A DNA stretch of 51,678 nt from Desulfobacterales bacterium (GTDB taxonomy: Bacteria; Desulfobacterota; Desulfobacteria; Desulfobacterales; C00003060): NCBI GenBank assembly GCA_013375375.1, contig JABXJX010000001.1:15517-67194 (forward strand). The letters are read 5' to 3'. The translations under genes and the position numbers were made by a program. A model generated the notes under the pieces. That model saw only the letters and a list, made by a program, of their open reading frames with translations. It searched no databases and had not been told where the DNA came from. How positions within the stretch are numbered: the first letter of the stretch is position 1; every line of letters begins with the position of its first letter. Positions 30,226 through 39,198 of this stretch are shown in pieces.

Positions 30226-31655
30226 CCTCAATCATACCTAAGATCGAGGCAATCGTTGGTCGAGAGCACGTTACGACCGCAGAAGAGGACCTGCTCTGTT
30301 ATGCCTACGATGCCGCCAACCGTCACTACCGCCCGGATGCCGTGGCCTTTCCGGCAACCGCAGATGAAGTCTCGAATATCCTAAAACTCGCCAATGAGAA
30401 TCGGTTTTTTGTGGTTCCCCGGGGAGCCGGTACCGGCATGACAGGTGGAGCGCTTGCGGTTCAAGGCGGGCTGGTTCTGGCTATGACACGTTTCAACCGC
30501 ATCCTGGCCATTGATATTGACAATCTCGTGGCAGAGGTAGGGCCCGGCGTCGTTACAGGGCATTTTCAGGAGGTTGTGGAAGGGAAGGGCCTTTTCTATC
30601 CACCCGATCCGTCAAGCGCCTCATTCAGTACATTGGGGGGGAATGTCGCCGAGTGCGCGGGCGGCCCTCGTGCCGTCAAATATGGCGTGACGCGCGATTA
30701 TGTCCTGGGCCTTGAGGTAGTGCTTCCCACCGGAGAGATCATTGGCACCGGCGTGCGTACGGCCAAAGGTGTGGTAGGGTATGATTTGACCCGTCTCATG
30801 GTCGGTTCGGAGGGTACCCTTGGGGTTATCACGAAGATTGTGCTCCGGTTGTTCCCTCTCCCTGAAGCGGTTCGCACGTTGAGTGTTGTATTTTCCCGGA
30901 TCCAGGACGCTGCAAGCACGGTTTGTGAGATCATCCGCTCAGGGGTTATACCGAGGACTATCGAGTACATGGACCATTGGGCCATAAGATGTGTTGAGGA
31001 CTATCTGACCCGCCTGCCATCGCCAGACACTGCATACAGCTTACGTAATAGCATGCACGGCAATGGCGGGCAGGAAACGGGGCTTTCAGCAGACGCTGGT
31101 GCCATGCTCCTGATAGAGGTGGACGGAAGCGTGTCTGCTGTTGAGGCCGCCATGCGTGATCTGACCGAGACCTGTAGGAAGTGTGGCGCTTATCAGGTCA
31201 ATGTGGCTAGCTCGGCACAAGAGGCAAAAGAGCTTTGGAGGGCGCGTCAGAGTATATCGCCCGCCCTTTTTAGGCTCGGTCCAGACAAAATCAATGAAGA
31301 CATAGTCGTGCCGCGCAACCGAATCCCGGATATGGTCGAATGGATAGATGAGCTGAGGAACAAGACCGGCTTGACCATAGTGACTTTTGGTCATGCGGGT
31401 GACGGCAATATCCACTTCAATATTATGCTGGACCGGCGTGACAAGGAGGCCCTTGAAAAGGCGGAATCTGCAATCGAAGAACTGTTTGCGCAGACGCTTG
31501 CACTGGGGGGAACCATCTCCGGCGAGCACGGGGTCGGGATCACTAAGGCCCCGTATATAGGCATGGAGATCGGCAGCCAGGAGCTTGCCCTGATGAAGCG
31601 TATCAAGGCCGTGTTCGACCCCAACGGCATTTTGAACCCTGGAAAGATATTTTAA
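30195..31655 (+). CDS. glcD: FAD-linked oxidase, glycolate oxidase subunit GlcD-like
   Basis: VVPRGAGTGMTGGALAVQGGLVLAMTRFNRIL; FSTLGGNVAECAGGPRAVKYGVTRDYVLGLEVVLPTGE; GHAGDGNIHFNIM; GTISGEHGVGITKAPY; true start may lie a few codons downstream (overlaps dnaA end). Confidence 0.9.
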   Translation: MQGTGIRQSLTSIIPKIEAIVGREHVTTAEEDLLCYAYDAANRHYRPDAVAFPATADEVSNILKLANENRFFVVPRGAGTGMTGGALAVQGGLVLAMTRFNRILAIDIDNLVAEVGPGVVTGHFQEVVEGKGLFYPPDPSSASFSTLGGNVAECAGGPRAVKYGVTRDYVLGLEVVLPTGEIIGTGVRTAKGVVGYDLTRLMVGSEGTLGVITKIVLRLFPLPEAVRTLSVVFSRIQDAASTVCEIIRSGVIPRTIEYMDHWAIRCVEDYLTRLPSPDTAYSLRNSMHGNGGQETGLSADAGAMLLIEVDGSVSAVEAAMRDLTETCRKCGAYQVNVASSAQEAKELWRARQSISPALFRLGPDKINEDIVVPRNRIPDMVEWIDELRNKTGLTIVTFGHAGDGNIHFNIMLDRRDKEALEKAESAIEELFAQTLALGGTISGEHGVGITKAPYIGMEIGSQELALMKRIKAVFDPNGILNPGKIF

Positions 31656-31706
31656 GGGGTACGCTTACGGCGGGCCAATCCGAAAAAAGAGGCAAATCCA
31701 GAGCCA

Positions 31707-31887
31707 GGGTCGATGTCTCATCCTATATGTTCCATATAGATGCGGTGAGACTAAATGTCGCCACAGGCCCCAGAATTCTGCTTTAAAACAAAATAAGCAC
31801 TGAATATGGCGTGGTCAAGAAAAAGAAAAGCCCCAGAGGAAGGGAATTACCCGCAACCCCCAGGGACTTAGGATGAGACATCGACCC
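31707..31887. repeat. 19-bp perfect inverted repeat enclosing a short non-coding element
   Basis: GGGTCGATGTCTCATCCTA (31707-31725) and TAGGATGAGACATCGACCC (31869-31887); inner palindrome CTATATG-TTC-CATATAG. Confidence 0.85.
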
Positions 31888-32103
31888 CGGAACCGGAGCC
31901 TATATGCTTATACCTTTTATCACCCCAGACAGAAAAATCAAGACAAAAAAATTTTAGTTCAATAGAATTTGCGGCAAAAATCTGCCACACACCCCTTAAC
32001 CCCGCATTATCCTTATTAAACCCGCCTATTCCCGCTTTGTCACCAAATCTATCCCTCCCCCACAAAATTATAACTTACTTTCACAACAGGCTGTTGACCA
32101 AGC

Positions 32104-32130
32104 AAAAAAGGTTGGCCAACTCGGCTAACC
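32104..32130 (-). terminator. Rho-independent terminator downstream of tRNA-Thr
   Basis: On minus strand GGTTAGCC-GAGTT-GGCCAACC followed by TTTTTT. Confidence 0.8.
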
Positions 32131-32142
32131 CTTTGAAATTCC

Positions 32143-32217
<75 letters not shown>

Positions 32218-32400
32218 CAATTTGGTGAAATACTTTGTACCATGCGGATTTAAAGCCGGTCAACGAAATTTTCAAGCTCGGGGAAAGCGTCTCAAAACGG
32301 ACAAAATGGAGCGGCAAAAACGCTCCATTTCCGCTCCATGATCAGGTCAGGATTTGGTAGAGGGTTCGCCTACTCAAATCGTGCTGGCATAGACAATCCG

Positions 32401-32488
32401 GCGTCAGCCGAGCGAAGGAAAGGGGCCAGAGGCTGGCGTCAGAAAAGCACCTGCTTCTGGACGTCGAAACAAACGCATGAATGCATGA
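32401..32488 (+). repeat. 88-bp dispersed repeat, copy 1
   Basis: gcgtcagccgagcgaaggaaaggggccagaggctggcgtcagaaaagcacctgcttctggacgtcgaaacaaacgcatgaatgcatga; same length as copies 2 and 3. Confidence 0.93.
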
Positions 32489-32610
32489 CCAGCCTTTTCT
32501 ATGATCCCACTCAATAAATCACGCCATGGAATTCTTATGTCACCGACCCGTGCGGGCTTTGTGAGAGCGAGCTGCTGCCCCTGGAATTTCTGGGAATTTG
32601 TGGAAAATCC

Positions 32611-32660
32611 TTGACAAATACTCACAATCTTGAGTAAATTTACTCAAAACATTGAGTAAA
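32611..32660 (+). promoter_or_regulatory. putative promoter overlapped by palindromic operator upstream of the AAA_14 ATPase gene
   Basis: TTGACA at 32611; perfect 18-bp palindrome TTGAGTAAATTTACTCAA (32630-32647) plus an additional half-site TTGAGTAAA at 32652-32660. Confidence 0.65.
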
Positions 32661-32682
32661 TTGTAAACAGCAAGGAAATCAA

Positions 32683-33876
32683 ATGTTTAAGAGGACAAAT
32701 TACAGCGTACTTCTGGGCAGATTGTCCGAATCCAGGCGCTTTATTCAGGTGCTGTCCGGCCCGAGGCAAACGGGGAAGACCACCCTCGCCCACCAGGTCA
32801 TGGCCGATTCCCAGTTGCCGAGCCACTATGCCTCTGCAGATGAGCCTACCCTGAAGGATCGCACCTGGATGGAACAGCAGTGGGAAGCAGCGCGGGCACA
32901 ACTCAAATCCGGACAGTACGCGAGAAAGGCGGTACTTGTTCTGGATGAGGTGCAGAAGATCACCGGCTGGTCCGAAACAGTAAAGCGATTATGGGATGAA
33001 GATACGTCCAACGGACTGCCACTCCATGTGATCGTTTTGGGATCATCGCCCCTGCTGGTACAGCGGGGCCTCACGGAAAGCCTTGCCGGACGATTTGAGG
33101 TCATGCCGGTTACACACTGGTCGTTTGCGGAAATGCACGAGGCGTTCGGGTGGGATGTGGAACAATACGTTTTCTATGGGGGATACCCCGGAGCCGCTGA
33201 TCTCATCCATGACCAGCAGCGGTGGTCCAGTTACATCATGAATTCCCTCATAGAGACCACGATTGCACGGGATATTTTGCTCATGACCAGGGTTGACAAA
33301 CCGGCTCTTTTGCGTCGCCTGTTCGAACTCGGCTGTTCCTATTCAGGCCAGGTTCTTTCATATCAGAAGATGCTGGGCCAGCTTCAGGATGCTGGCAATA
33401 CCACTACCCTTGCCCACTACTTGAATTTGCTCGGAGGCGCTGGGCTTCTGGAAGGCCTGCCGAAATATGCAGGCCAGCGGGTTCGCCAAAGGGCGTCCAG
33501 CCCGAAGCTTCAGGTACTTAATACGGCCCTGATAACGGCTCAATCCCAATTCAGCATGGAGGAAGCCAAGCGGGATACCAATTACTGGGGCCGGCTGGTT
33601 GAATCAGGTGTCGGTGCAACTCTAATCAATGGACTCAGAGGCAAAGGCATCGAGGTCTTCTACTGGTCGAGCCGTAATCAAGAAGTCGATTTTGTATTGT
33701 CCCGAGGTAATTCTCTGGTAGCCCTCGAGGTAAAGAGTGGACGTAGAAGGACCAGCTTGCCGGGTATTGAGGCTTTTTCTAAAGAATTTAGCGTAACGAG
33801 GAAGTTGTTGGTTGGGGCTCAAGGTATTCCGTTACGGGAGTTTTTGCTCGCGCCGCCAGAGGAATGGCTGCGCTGA
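32683..33876 (+). CDS. AAA_14 / DUF4143 family ATPase
   Basis: Walker A SGPRQTGKTTLAHQ; Walker B VLVLDEVQKI; GSSPLLVQRGLTESLAGRFEVMPVTHWSF; C-terminal ...VDFVLSRGNSLVALEVKSG nuclease-like fold segment. Confidence 0.93.
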   Translation: MFKRTNYSVLLGRLSESRRFIQVLSGPRQTGKTTLAHQVMADSQLPSHYASADEPTLKDRTWMEQQWEAARAQLKSGQYARKAVLVLDEVQKITGWSETVKRLWDEDTSNGLPLHVIVLGSSPLLVQRGLTESLAGRFEVMPVTHWSFAEMHEAFGWDVEQYVFYGGYPGAADLIHDQQRWSSYIMNSLIETTIARDILLMTRVDKPALLRRLFELGCSYSGQVLSYQKMLGQLQDAGNTTTLAHYLNLLGGAGLLEGLPKYAGQRVRQRASSPKLQVLNTALITAQSQFSMEEAKRDTNYWGRLVESGVGATLINGLRGKGIEVFYWSSRNQEVDFVLSRGNSLVALEVKSGRRRTSLPGIEAFSKEFSVTRKLLVGAQGIPLREFLLAPPEEWLR

Positions 33877-33907
33877 ATCTCCCCCCCCCTTTTTGTGCAC
33901 CGATCCA

Positions 33908-33995
33908 GCGTCAGCCGAGCCAAGGAAAGGGGACAGAGACTGGCGTCAGAAAAGCATCTTCTTCTCGACGCCGAAACAAACGCATGAATGCATGA
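33908..33995 (+). repeat. 88-bp dispersed repeat, copy 2
   Basis: gcgtcagccgagccaaggaaaggggacagagactggcgtcagaaaagcatcttcttctcgacgccgaaacaaacgcatgaatgcatga. Confidence 0.93.
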
Positions 33996-34014
33996 CTCTT
34001 TTTCACATACACAA

Positions 34015-34896
34015 TCACTGAAGTCTCAACTCCAACTCCATCTTGGCTCTAAGTTTGGTTTTCAGTTTGGCAACAAAAGCGTCCTTAGATGGAATGTTCG
34101 GGTTATTACGGAAAGCCTTAAAAAGATTGTCGATGGTGGAAGATTCAATTCTTCTCCGGTACAGTTCGTACTTTTCCCTCTTGTCTCTCAGGTCATATAT
34201 TGCAAAGACAGTGGAGTGCTCTTTATTGTACCTCATTCCATTAAGGTTATAACGATCCAGAAGGTTCTGATACACTGGTTCTTGCACTACCCAATATATC
34301 TTGTGACCCCACTTTTCGAGGACAATACCCTTGTTCAGAATCTGGGTGAATGAGCGCTTCCAGATATCAGCCATATTTAGCCCGAATGCGTAAGACTTCC
34401 CTTTAATATCTTTTCCCCCAAGACAATCTTTGAGTGCTTGAACCAACTTGCCTGTGCTTGTCGTCTGTCCTGTCTGAAATTCTATAATGACGAAATCCTC
34501 AATATCGCTGCTAAGCGGCTTGTGTTTCACCATCACGAAATCAAAATTTCCAGTGCCAGCGAGACCCACCTCACTAAAAAGCAATAGATTATCCCTTGTC
34601 TTGAAATAATGGTCTGCAATGTCTTTAAAGACAGTGTTGTTTTGCAGAAACCTCCTTGGAGATAACGCTATAACCTGATTGCCATACTGCACAGAGCATA
34701 CTCCCATAGGATATTTAACGAGACGGCTTTGTTTGTTGCATTTCTCATTTGCAAAAGGGCACCAATACCTCTTGCGGGCTGCTTTAGCTTTTGCTGATCT
34801 TGCCCTGATCGGATACCCAAATACTTCAGCGGGATGTTTTACCACTACCGTTTCCTCCAAGCAAGTGTTGCCACTCTCTGCGCATACTTTTTTCAT
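34015..34896 (-). CDS. NotI-family type II restriction endonuclease
   Basis: PAEVFGYP...YWCPFANEKCNKQSRLVKYPMGVCSV (Cys-rich metal site), FDFVMVKHKPLSSDIEDFVIIEFQTGQTTSTGKLVQAL, IWKRSFTQILNKGIVLEKWGHKIYWVVQEPVYQNLLDRY. Confidence 0.85.
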   Translation of the reverse strand: MKKVCAESGNTCLEETVVVKHPAEVFGYPIRARSAKAKAARKRYWCPFANEKCNKQSRLVKYPMGVCSVQYGNQVIALSPRRFLQNNTVFKDIADHYFKTRDNLLLFSEVGLAGTGNFDFVMVKHKPLSSDIEDFVIIEFQTGQTTSTGKLVQALKDCLGGKDIKGKSYAFGLNMADIWKRSFTQILNKGIVLEKWGHKIYWVVQEPVYQNLLDRYNLNGMRYNKEHSTVFAIYDLRDKREKYELYRRRIESSTIDNLFKAFRNNPNIPSKDAFVAKLKTKLRAKMELELRLQ

Positions 34897-36928
34897 TTAT
34901 ATCTGAGGCCAGAAACCAGCCTAACGCTGTTCCACAGTCACGGCAGAACGAATAGCTATCTGTGGTGTCAATTTTGCGAGGTTTGGACCATTTACGAGGT
35001 TCTCTCCTAACCGTCTTTGGTCTCAGAACCAGAATAGCATCGTGTTTGAGAGACTTAAGACCGAGGATATGCACAGAAACCGGGTTTTCGGAAAACACAA
35101 TGTAGCGGTTAACCAACAAGAATCCCGCCCTTTTCAAAGAGAGAGCTAGTTCGGCCCATGCCTCGTGACGCCAGTGATGGAAGGTAAAGATGAGCCGCCC
35201 TCCCTCTTTCTTGAGAGCACGGCAGCACATCTTCCAAATGTCTGCCAGTACCTCACCATATTTGCGACCGCTGGAAACGGTTCCATCCGATACGGCCGAG
35301 GCAAGGGGATTGTAATGCCAATCCGCTTCTCGAGGCGAAAATAGACGGAGCCAGACTCGAAAGAAGTTGGATAAATCGCTGTATTGGACACTATCATAGT
35401 AAGGGGGATCGGTAACCACATAATCAACGGTGTTTTCGGGAACATTAAGGGCGGATGCATCGCCCTGGAGTATTAAGACCTTGCGTTCTCCTGCGGTCAG
35501 AGCCTTCCAGTTGGATACTGGTTTTCCCCCGTCAATCTCGCCTATGACAGGAACTTTTACACGGTGGTTACCTACGATGCGGGTCTCAATCGGCTGAACG
35601 GCCCACTCCCCCGCTCTTATAATACGGTCGTTAAAGAGCCGGTTCAGCGTCCCCGATGTATTGCCGGAAAACACCATATTGTTTTCCAATGCCGTGTAAG
35701 GAAAAGAATAAGCGTGGTGAGAAAACACATGACGGATAGCCCCAGGTCGGCGAATATCACGTCCCTTATAACCGCAGAGAAGCGAATTAAACTCCAAGGA
35801 CGTTGAGATTAATAACACCATCCACAAACGATTCTCATCGGACAGTCGCGATAAGAAGTCCAGAGAAATGCTCAGATAAAGCAGCTGACGAGGCGTGAAT
35901 AACTCCTGAAAACTGCTAATGCCTCGCCTGAGGAGGTCGCCAGATTTGGGGCCGTCGGGGACACGAAAATTCTGTAAGTCTCCGAAATTGAGTGATTGAG
36001 CCAAAACACGGGCCTGTCGCAGCAACTCCAGATCGTTTTTGGTCACTTTTTTGAAGAACCTCCCATGCTTGGGACAGATTCCAGCAATGGCCAGAGGAAC
36101 GTAACGATCTGAAAACGGCTCGTCCAAGATGTCGACAAATGGCGTATCACATTTTTCGCAACGTTTAGTGCCTTTTACCATTAAGGACCTGTCCGTCCTG
36201 TGTCGGCACTTATGTTTCACGTTGTCAGTAAAAACGTCTCGGCATCTGTGACAGATGCGTACATCATGGTGATTACCCTCCCGCAGAAGAAAATCGTCAA
36301 CAAAGAGTACTTCTCTGCAGGAACATTTTCTGCGCAATCCGTACAAGAGAAATTGAGTTTCCGCGGTTTTCTTACAGGTAGGGCAGGCAGTTCGATACAA
36401 GGGAGCAAGTTTGTTTCTCAATGTATTGACAAATTGATCAAAGATGAGCTTCTTGTGACGCAGGGGTGATAGGTTTAGACTGGCTTTTGTTTGAAGAACG
36501 GGAACCGGATCGATGTCTACACCAATAACGTTAGCTCCCATCCGGATGGCCTCATGAAGCGTCGTCCCACCGCCCATCATGGGATCGAGTATGATCTTAC
36601 CCTCCAGACCCCCTGATTCGTAGAAATTCCGTTTACCTGATTCGGGAACAAGTTGCTTGAGAATGTAACGAAACGTGGTGCCTGAACGACGCGCCCACCA
36701 TTTGTGAAGGTAAGTATTGGGCCGATAGAGATGCTTGTTGTACGACTCAAGCTGTGCGAGCTTGTTTGCTGCCCCCTCGGGGAATGTCTCGTCAATGGGT
36801 ATCTCTTCTGTGCAAGGTTTTTCAGGTTGGTGGCCCTGAAAGTCGAATCCTATTTGAAGCGGTATGTGCATTAGATCTTTCATAGAATCGTGCGTGCGAG
36901 GACCGATTATACTGCCGTGAGAAAACAA
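34826..36928 (-). CDS. DNA methylase with Zn-ribbons (DUF1156-related / DPPY-type N6-A or N4-C methyltransferase)
   Basis: YRPNTYLHKWWARRSGTTFRYIL; GKIILDPMMGGGTTLHEAIRMGANVIGVDIDP; VDYVVTDPPYYDSVQYSDLSNFFRVWLR; several CxxC zinc motifs. Confidence 0.9.
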   Translation of the reverse strand: MFSHGSIIGPRTHDSMKDLMHIPLQIGFDFQGHQPEKPCTEEIPIDETFPEGAANKLAQLESYNKHLYRPNTYLHKWWARRSGTTFRYILKQLVPESGKRNFYESGGLEGKIILDPMMGGGTTLHEAIRMGANVIGVDIDPVPVLQTKASLNLSPLRHKKLIFDQFVNTLRNKLAPLYRTACPTCKKTAETQFLLYGLRRKCSCREVLFVDDFLLREGNHHDVRICHRCRDVFTDNVKHKCRHRTDRSLMVKGTKRCEKCDTPFVDILDEPFSDRYVPLAIAGICPKHGRFFKKVTKNDLELLRQARVLAQSLNFGDLQNFRVPDGPKSGDLLRRGISSFQELFTPRQLLYLSISLDFLSRLSDENRLWMVLLISTSLEFNSLLCGYKGRDIRRPGAIRHVFSHHAYSFPYTALENNMVFSGNTSGTLNRLFNDRIIRAGEWAVQPIETRIVGNHRVKVPVIGEIDGGKPVSNWKALTAGERKVLILQGDASALNVPENTVDYVVTDPPYYDSVQYSDLSNFFRVWLRLFSPREADWHYNPLASAVSDGTVSSGRKYGEVLADIWKMCCRALKKEGGRLIFTFHHWRHEAWAELALSLKRAGFLLVNRYIVFSENPVSVHILGLKSLKHDAILVLRPKTVRREPRKWSKPRKIDTTDSYSFCRDCGTALGWFLASDINEKSMRREWQHLLGGNGSGKTSR

Positions 36929-37040
36929 GTGCGGCTTTCTGCTCAGTATAAGATTAGAGTTGATCTGTGTAAATAGAAAAACTTACTATTTCGGCTTGTC
37001 CCGCATCGCCTTCTATCAATAGATAGTTTTTAAAATGGTC

Positions 37041-37076
37041 TATATTGTGGTATACATAAACCTAAAGCACAATATA
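37041..37076. promoter_or_regulatory. inverted repeat upstream of the methylase gene (possible operator)
   Basis: TATATTGTG (37041-37049) and CACAATATA (37068-37076), perfect 9-bp arms. Confidence 0.4.
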
Positions 37077-37237
37077 TTGCGTTTGTCAAGCGAAAAGGGG
37101 CTCCTGTTTAAGACCAAACACGCGTGTAAAAGAGGGGCGGCCATGTGTTTATGCGTTGCCAGTGGTAGGGAAATATGAATAAGGCTCGAATAAGGCGCGA
37201 AGAGCTTGCATCGATGCGCCGGGCGGGCAACATCACA

Positions 37238-37325
37238 TCATCTGCCGAGCGAAGGAAAGGGGACAGAGACTGGCCTCAGAAAAGCACCTGCTTCTTGACG
37301 TCAAAAGAAACGCATGAATGCATGA
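37238..37325 (+). repeat. 88-bp dispersed repeat, copy 3
   Basis: ...gccgagcgaaggaaaggggacagagactggcctcagaaaagcacctgcttcttgacgtcaaaagaaacgcatgaatgcatga; first ~6 nt diverged. Confidence 0.9.
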
Positions 37326-37579
37326 TCGTCCCTCTTATTCACTCCAAATGTCAATATTTCACGATGTCCCCTCTTTCACAGACAGGCGGGCGGTGGGATA
37401 GAGGGGTATTTTTAGTCTGAACATACTGGACTCACCCTTTTCTGGTAACGGTGGGTTCTTCTTGTTGGAATTTCTTGACAAAATTGAATATTTATATTTT
37501 AGTTGTTTTTCACAAGTCACCCTAAATTCAAACATAAGTCTATTTCCATTAATTCACAGAAAAGAGGAGATTGGATCAA

Positions 37580-38206
37580 ATGAACCTCGAAACTTCGCAA
37601 ACAGAACTAGAAGTCGTTAACATGATCATTCGTGAGTTGTCACACTTTGGCAAGGATATCCAGGCCAGACTAGTTCAAACAGTAGCAACATTTCTCAAGG
37701 TTGATATTTCGGGTAGCCCTGCGTCTCCGGGCGCAACAGCGCCCTATCCCCACAGGCTGAAGGAAACGGAATCTTCCGCATCCGGAGTCGGTTTTTCTGA
37801 AAGGGAGGACTTAAGCCCAAAAGACTTTCTTCTTGAGAAGGAACCAAGGACAAACCACGAGAGAGTTGCCTGCCTTGGATACTACCTGGCCCACTTTCGT
37901 GACACTCCTCACTTTAAGACTCTTGACATCAGCAAACTTAACACAGAAGCGGCGCAGGCAAAATTTACCAACGCCGCAGTTGCAGTAAAGGAAGCCACAA
38001 GAAGGGGAGTCCTTGTCCCAGCTGGGAAGGGGAAGAAGCAGTTAAGCGCTTTGGCTGAGCAGTATGTTCAAGCGTTGCCTGATACTGAAGCTGCAAAGAA
38101 GATTTTAAAACGCATTAAGCCAGCTCGGAAGAAGGCAGCCTCAGCCAAGGAAGGACAAACAAGAGCCCGGTCCGAAAGAAAACCGCTCGGGAAAAGCAAA
38201 TTATGA
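37580..38206 (+). CDS. small protein with basic C-terminal tail, first gene of ParA/RelA-SpoT operon (possible winged-helix)
   Basis: SPKDFLLEKEPRTNHERVACLGYYLAHFRDTPHFKTLDISKLNTEAAQAKFTNAAVAVKEATRRGVLVPAGKGKKQLSALAEQYVQALP; K/R/A-rich tail; ATG at 37580 with AGAGGAG upstream. Confidence 0.75.
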   Translation: MNLETSQTELEVVNMIIRELSHFGKDIQARLVQTVATFLKVDISGSPASPGATAPYPHRLKETESSASGVGFSEREDLSPKDFLLEKEPRTNHERVACLGYYLAHFRDTPHFKTLDISKLNTEAAQAKFTNAAVAVKEATRRGVLVPAGKGKKQLSALAEQYVQALPDTEAAKKILKRIKPARKKAASAKEGQTRARSERKPLGKSKL

Positions 38207-39189
38207 GTAAAGAAGCATTGCGGATAGCAATATTCAATCACAAAGGAGGAGTCGGGAAAACCACCCTAACCGTTAATATAGCGACAGCCCTGTCGGATTT
38301 AGGGAAGCGAGTCCTGTTGGTCGACTCCGATCCTCAGTGTAACCTCACATCGTACCTGATTGAAGATTCCGTAATCGATGACCTGTTAGATAAGTCCGAT
38401 GGACGGAACGGGGACACAATATGGTCAGCACTGAAACCAATAGTTGAAGCACGCGGCGGTCGGAAGAAAATTGCTGGCATTGAAGTGATAGACGATGGGA
38501 CCTATTTGATACCTGGTGACATAAGGCTTTCTGAGTTCGAAGCTGAATTGTCTGACTATTGGTCTGCATGTGTGGAAAGGAAAATAAGAGGATTCAGCGG
38601 TGTATCAGCGTTGGCCGAACTTGTCTCCGAATATGCCAAGAACAAAACAGTCGATTATGTTTTCTACGATACGGGTCCGAATATTGGGCCATTGAATAAA
38701 GTAATTCTCTTGGACTGTGATTATTTCATTGTGCCGGGAAGCTGCGATCTATTCTCAGTGCGAGCGCTCAAGACTTTAGGTCATACTCTCGTCACTTGGA
38801 TTACTAATTGGGAGACGATTTCTAAACTTGCACCAGACGGCTTACACTTATTGCGTGGGAAACCTAAGTTCCTCGGTTATATTCCCCAGGGATTCAGAAT
38901 TTATGCACAGACAATGGCCCGCAGGCCCGCTAGATACGCAGCAAGATTCGAAAAACAGTTACACAGTGATTTGATAGTTTTGCTTAGAACGGTAGACAAG
39001 GCCTTGTCAAAACCAGAAGTCAGGGGAGCAAGATTGGGCGAAGTTAAAGATTTCGGCTCATTGGTCCAAATGAGTCAGGAACAAGGTGTTGCATTTTGGT
39101 ATGTAGATGGCGCTCCGGAATACCAAACTAATGAGGCACGTGACGCTTTCCATGACATAGCGAAGTCCATTATTGCTAAGACAACTTAG
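38203..39189 (+). CDS. ParA/MinD-type ATPase
   Basis: Deviant Walker A FNHKGGVGKTTLTVNIATALSDLGKRVLLVDSDPQCNLTSYL; 4-bp ATGA overlap with upstream gene. Confidence 0.92.
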   Translation: MSKEALRIAIFNHKGGVGKTTLTVNIATALSDLGKRVLLVDSDPQCNLTSYLIEDSVIDDLLDKSDGRNGDTIWSALKPIVEARGGRKKIAGIEVIDDGTYLIPGDIRLSEFEAELSDYWSACVERKIRGFSGVSALAELVSEYAKNKTVDYVFYDTGPNIGPLNKVILLDCDYFIVPGSCDLFSVRALKTLGHTLVTWITNWETISKLAPDGLHLLRGKPKFLGYIPQGFRIYAQTMARRPARYAARFEKQLHSDLIVLLRTVDKALSKPEVRGARLGEVKDFGSLVQMSQEQGVAFWYVDGAPEYQTNEARDAFHDIAKSIIAKTT

Positions 39190-39198
39190 GCATAGGCT

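Noticed and set aside
32404-32625. 73-aa minus-strand ORF upstream of the DUF4143 ATPase
   Set aside because: Largely the translated complement of the 88-bp repeat; equivalent pseudo-ORF tails appear at the other copies (KGDRDWxQKS...ETHECM), so it is repeat-derived.
32401-37325. 88-bp repeats as integron attC sites
   Set aside because: No RYYYAAC/GTTRRRY core boxes and no integrase in the window; the class of repeat is left open.
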